Origin: Benincasa hispida
Lineage: Eukaryota > Streptophyta > Magnoliopsida > Cucurbitales > Cucurbitaceae
NCBI RefSeq assembly: GCF_009727055.1
Contig: NC_052359.1
Coordinates: forward strand, 15,184,932 to 15,248,931
DNA: 64,000 bases
Reading direction: 5' to 3'
Shown: piece after piece, positions 60,630-64,000 of the stretch
Position numbering within the stretch: the first letter of the stretch is position 1
Layout: the number at the start of each line of letters is the position of its first letter
Notes under the pieces: generated by a model
Database searches by the model: none
Told to the model about the DNA's origin: nothing
Seen by the model: the letters and a program-made list of their open reading frames with translations, nothing else
Program-made: the position numbers and the translations under genes

Positions 60630-60940
60630 TTACCGGCGGCGGCAACGGGCAGTTGAAGGCAGCGACTAAACGAGAGGAGGAGATGACGACGGCGGCGGGC
60701 GGTTGATTGCGGCTGCTAACCGAAGGAAGGAGGCAACGGTGAAGGGGTGGCGACGGCAGGGAAGGAAGGGAAAAATGGGAGAGGGAGGGAGAGGAGTGGG
60801 GGGAGGGCGAACGGCGGCGGCGAGGAAGGAGGGAAAAAATGGGAGAGGGAGGGAGGGAGAGAAGTGGGCGGCAGCGGGAAAGGGGAAAAATGGGGCGACG
60901 GCGACAGGTTAGGGTTAGAAGAGAGGGAAGAGTGGGAAAA
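60630..60940. other. GC-rich, purine-rich block in the CACTA element
   Basis: 'ggcggcgg', 'gacgacggcgg' and 'gggagagggaggga' runs contrast sharply with the AT-rich surroundings. Overlapping open frames (60703-60912, 60747-60962) are low-complexity Gly/Arg/Lys and not gene candidates. It may be a captured GC-rich 5' exon or an internal promoter region. Confidence 0.5.
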
Positions 60941-61191
60941 AATGGGAACTCTCGACGGTTAATGTATGGTGTCGGGAGTTCCCCGGGAACTCCTGATGCC
61001 CTTAATCGTCGGGAGTTTCCCGGGAATTTTCGAAGACAATTTTAGTCGTCGGGAGTTCCCAGGAACTCCCGATGGGCCTTTGAGAACTCGCGACGCCTTC
61101 TTACGTCGTTGAGAGAGACTGTTTTTCCCGACGACCAAACTTCCGATGCTCGGTTTAGGCGTCGGAAGAACTCATTTTTCTTGTAGTGTTA

Positions 61192-62850
61192 GGTTATTTT
61201 GGGCCTAGCTGAATCTAGTTGTCAATAAATATTATAACTGTTGTATATTAAGCTTGTTCATATGTTAAGGTTGAAGTTATGTGTTCCCTGTGCATGAGTC
61301 GGTACTAGACTTTATAAATGTTTATCAGGTTCCTACTACAGGAGATTGTTTAGAGTAGACAATAAGTGCTGGCCAAGGATTAATAATCGTTGCCGTCACA
61401 TCTTCTTTCAAGTTAAGAGAATACTATTAATGAATTTAAAAGAATTTATGATCGATTAAGTTTCAATTTTTTTTTATCACTACTAAAATGAAATTTTGAA
61501 ATTTCATTCTCCATAGCTATTTTAAATTAATTAATAAATATTAAAAAAATTTCTGAGTTTGAAAAATTCATTTGATAATTAAATTGAAAATTTAAGTTGC
61601 ATTTTTAATAAACAAACAAAATATTAAAAAAAATTAAAAAAATAATTTGAAATTTGGAAAAGTACATTATCAAATCAAATTGGTTAAAAAAATATTTATA
61701 AATACTTGTATATCTTTTGGTTTTTACATAATTTATATATATTTGTTTAAAATCCCCTCCCAACTCCCTCATAGTCATAACAAAATATTTTCTCCCGTGC
61801 TCTCTAAACTTTCCATTTCAACACTCTCCGTCCCCTTTCTCTTCTCCACCGTAAGTAAATTCTGATCTCTAGTTTCATTGTCTTTTCGGTTTAACAATAA
61901 CACAAAATCTTGTAGTTTAGGGTAAGTTTTAACTTCATGATTATACGATAAATTTTTAATATTGTATAAATAATAAATATTAAGAATTTTTAATTATATG
62001 ATTTTCAGAACGTATAAGTTAGAGTAACTAAATTGATCCATGATGTAGAATTACGTAATGAGTTAGGAAAATGACCCACCCTTAGGGTTTTATTTTTATA
62101 TAAACATCTCTCATCATATGTTTAATTATCTTTCAGTTAATTTGAAATCATACACTAAAATAATAGGTCTAAAAGATAAAACAGTAGATACTATGATGGC
62201 AATGATAGTCTTAAATTTGAAATAAAAGCAACGATTATACGCAGCTTAGATTACACCTATCATTTATGCTCTCCACTTTTCTACCACACAAAAAAAATAA
62301 AATAAAATAATTATTTTTTTATAAAATAAAAATACCACGTGATAGCATTTCATTGGACCATACTTGGGATGCACCAAGATGAATGCATCTTAGGGAGTAA
62401 CTAAATTTTCCCTTAAGATAAACCTAACATTTAGGGTTAATTATTATCTATATCATACCCTCTCCTCCTATTATATTTATATGCCTTTTTGTTTCTAGAT
62501 ATTCGGTTTGAGCAAAACTCCAACTTCAATGAACCATGTTTGCAGGGGAGGTTGAAGATGCTGCCCACCTTCGATTTGGAGATGGTATAGTAATTAAATC
62601 AAATCATTTTTTTTTTTTTAGTTTCTCTTGTTTTAGAGTGAATTGACTTGAGAAAAAAATATATTTTTTTTAAAAAAACTCATTTTTATTTAAACATATT
62701 TGATAAAAACTAATTAAAATAAAATTGAAAAGTTATTTTGAGTGGTTGTCAAACCTTCAATTTCTTCCAAAATGACTTATTTTTTAAATTAAACATTTGA
62801 AAATGTATTCCAAACCCACCCTTAATTTCCATCTATATTATATTTTTTGT
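61192..62850. other. Intergenic spacer
   Basis: No gene is recognised. A 35-codon exon-like phrase (FAGEVEDAAHLRFGDG) occurs at 62535-62585 between AG and GT dinucleotides, but it is too short to name. Confidence 0.5.
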
Positions 62851-62853
62851 TTA

Positions 62854-63006
62854 GGATTTGCGATCCCAGGTAAGATCGGTTCAAGATTATGAGATCCTTT
62901 TCTATCAGATAGGAAGGGCTATTGCACAAAATGTACTTCTAAGTAATTGCTCCATAGATCCTATATCTATCTATATGAAGAAGAAATCATGTAATGAAGG
63001 GGATTC
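62854..63006 (+). pseudogene. ycf2: Nuclear copy of plastid DNA: ycf2 fragment
   Basis: About 50 codons of plastid ycf2 are readable without a stop: [47 protein letters not shown] recognise this as the strongly conserved ycf2 segment. The ATPase-like Ycf2 protein itself is some 2,000 residues long, so this is a small fragment without function. It is fused at 63006/63008 to a piece of plastid 16S rRNA. In plastid genomes these two loci lie kilobases apart in the inverted repeat. Confidence 0.85.
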
Positions 63007-63007
63007 G

Positions 63008-63224
63008 TGGCATGTCAAGCCCTGGTAAGGTTCTTCGCTTTACATCAAATTAAACCATATGCTCCACCGCTTGTGCAGGCCCCCGTCAATTCCTTTGAGT
63101 TTCATTCTTGCGAACGTACTCCCCAGGCGGGATACTTAACGCGTTAGCTACAGCACTGCACGGGTTAATACCCACAGTGCCTAGTATTCATCGTTTATGA
63201 CTAGGACTACTGGGGTATCTAATC
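63008..63224 (-). pseudogene. rrn16: Nuclear copy of plastid DNA: 16S rRNA fragment
   Basis: The plus strand shows the complement of a 16S rRNA segment (about E. coli positions 785-1000). It includes the universal 'gtcaattcctttgagtttca' stretch (63089-63108), 'gcgggatacttaacgcgtta' (63128-63147) and the 790-region 'ggactactggggtatctaat' (63204-63223). It is plastid-like but altered at several positions in the 820-880 region (for example 'gggttaatacccacagtgcc' where plastids usually read close to 'gggtcgatacgcacagcgcc'). Only about 217 bp remain, so it is not an rRNA gene. Confidence 0.9.
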
Positions 63225-63380
63225 TATGTATCTCTTTATGATTCTCAAATATGTTATTTTTTTACATTTAGAATTCTCAAAAGCCAAATGCTTAATGAAC
63301 TCTGAAGTTTCAATCATGTTAAACCACAAATATTAACAACTTCACCAAATGTGTGCAGATCTAACCAATCAGCTCTCTGA

Positions 63381-64000
63381 GAGGGTATTTGGCGTACCAA
63401 CATGAGTTGAGATGGTAAAAATTATCAACTCAATGTTTGTCCCACCAACTTTAAATGTTGGTGGAGTTGACTTGGTTTTTTTTTTTTTTTACTAACTTAC
63501 TCCAACTCACCCCAACTCATTCTCTCCCTCTAGTGTTTTTAATGGCTCCACCCATCAGCCCCCATCGAAGACTACCGTTGCCACACTCTTGTGACATACT
63601 CAACCACCTTCATCGGCCAGCTCTAACGACCAACTCCAGAATCTGGCAACCATCTCCGACAATAACTCTGACGACCACCTTCGCACAAGCAACTCCGAAA
63701 ACCACCTTCATGTGGCCAACTCGATGATCAGCATCGAGCTCCAGCAACCAACTCCGACGACCAACATCGGGCTCTGGCAACCACCTTCGACGATAACTCT
63801 GGCAACCAACTCTAACACTATCTTCGCACAAGTAACTCTAATGACCATCTTTGCATGACTAACTCAAGGCTCCAGTGACCACTTTCAATGCAACTCTGAT
63901 AATGACCGCCTTCGATGACCAACTATGGTGACAAAAACCTCTGTCAACCAACATTAACATTCACCTCAAGCGACCAACTCCGATGAAGACTACCTCTAAT
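63381..64000. mobile_element. Repeat family with a minisatellite core, copy 2 (runs off the window)
   Basis: The left end (gtaccaacatgagttgagat, then the 'ttggtggagttg' stretch) aligns with 30902-31010. 'aatggctccacccatc' follows at the same distance in both. The array of 'aaccaactccgacgacca'-type units starts near 63590 and continues to the end of the window. No gene is present. Confidence 0.65.

Larger units (their letters stand above)
58363..61188. mobile_element. CACTA-like non-autonomous element (2826 bp)
   Basis: The left end is CACTACAAGAAATCTGACTT. The reverse complement of the right end is CACTACAAGAAAAATGAGTT, followed by a shared 'CTTC.CCGACG'-like stretch. A 3-bp target duplication tta lies on both sides (58360-58362 and 61189-61191). 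Subterminal zones (58380-58770 and 60945-61160) consist of direct and inverted copies of 'cgtcgggagttcc'. Inside are a minisatellite (59158-59790), a likely transposase last exon (59937-60032) and a GC-rich block (60630-60940). It is a deletion derivative of an En/Spm-type transposon. Confidence 0.9.

Noticed and set aside
60703..61045. Gly/Arg-rich frames in the second CACTA element
   Set aside because: Low-complexity translation of a purine-rich block, with three overlapping frames equally open and no codon bias.
62535..62590. Short exon-like phrase FAGEVEDAAHLRFGDG between AG and GT
   Set aside because: Too short to assign to a family, with no neighbouring exons found on either side.
63008..63224. 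Possible functional rRNA gene
   Set aside because: Only about 217 bp of 16S sequence, with substitutions and fused to ycf2. It is a nuclear plastid DNA fragment.

Overview
The window is plant nuclear DNA from a eudicot, probably a cucurbit. The evidence is a 2S albumin gene, a plant polyubiquitin gene with a 5'UTR intron, an intron-containing class VI-type small heat-shock gene, Copia, Gypsy, LINE, CACTA and hAT-type transposons, and a nuclear copy of plastid DNA. The cucurbit assignment is inference from the style of the LTR and CACTA families. Base composition is AT-rich and most of the window is transposon debris.

Layout. 1-2254 is the 3' end of a degenerate LINE with a poly(A) tail, followed to about 5.2 kb by plus-strand Copia-type LTR fragments. 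The island at 6.9-9.9 kb holds two intact genes in convergent orientation: a 2S albumin seed storage protein (+, 7210-7623) and a five-unit polyubiquitin (-, 8082-9227) with a 498-bp 5'UTR intron and a promoter carrying a heat-shock element. From 10.3 to 29.1 kb lies a nest of insertions: two MITE-like elements; a Gypsy relic whose RNase H region is split by a 3.3-kb solo LTR; a 1.97-kb Copia solo LTR that is itself split by a 2.9-kb solo LTR related to the 3.3-kb one; a plus-strand Copia RT/RNase H relic ending in a scrambled polypurine-tract region; and a minus-strand Sirevirus-like relic whose gag is split by another 1.97-kb solo LTR. From 29.1 to 34.3 kb there are AT-rich spacers and a minisatellite-bearing repeat. 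A plus-strand Copia relic occupies 34.3-38.5 kb.

At 38.7-43.8 kb a minus-strand Copia relic is interrupted by a 3.8-kb CACTA-like element (39229-43044, TSD tga) that carries a MADS-box first exon of the SVP/AGL24 type. This is the most interesting object in the window. The third host gene is a two-exon small heat-shock protein (47974-48286 and 51353-51642) with an unusually long 3.07-kb intron. 52.1-58.3 kb holds minus-strand Copia LTR and gag remains. A second CACTA-like element (58363-61188, TSD tta) keeps what looks like the last exon of its transposase-type gene. Near the right end, a fragment of plastid ycf2 is fused directly to a fragment of plastid 16S rRNA (62.85-63.22 kb), followed by a second copy of the minisatellite-bearing repeat.

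Only three host genes look intact: the 2S albumin, the polyubiquitin and the small heat-shock protein. They do not form a pathway. I did not find a defence or novel enzymatic system. The novelty lies in gene capture and nested insertion history. All boundaries were read by eye.
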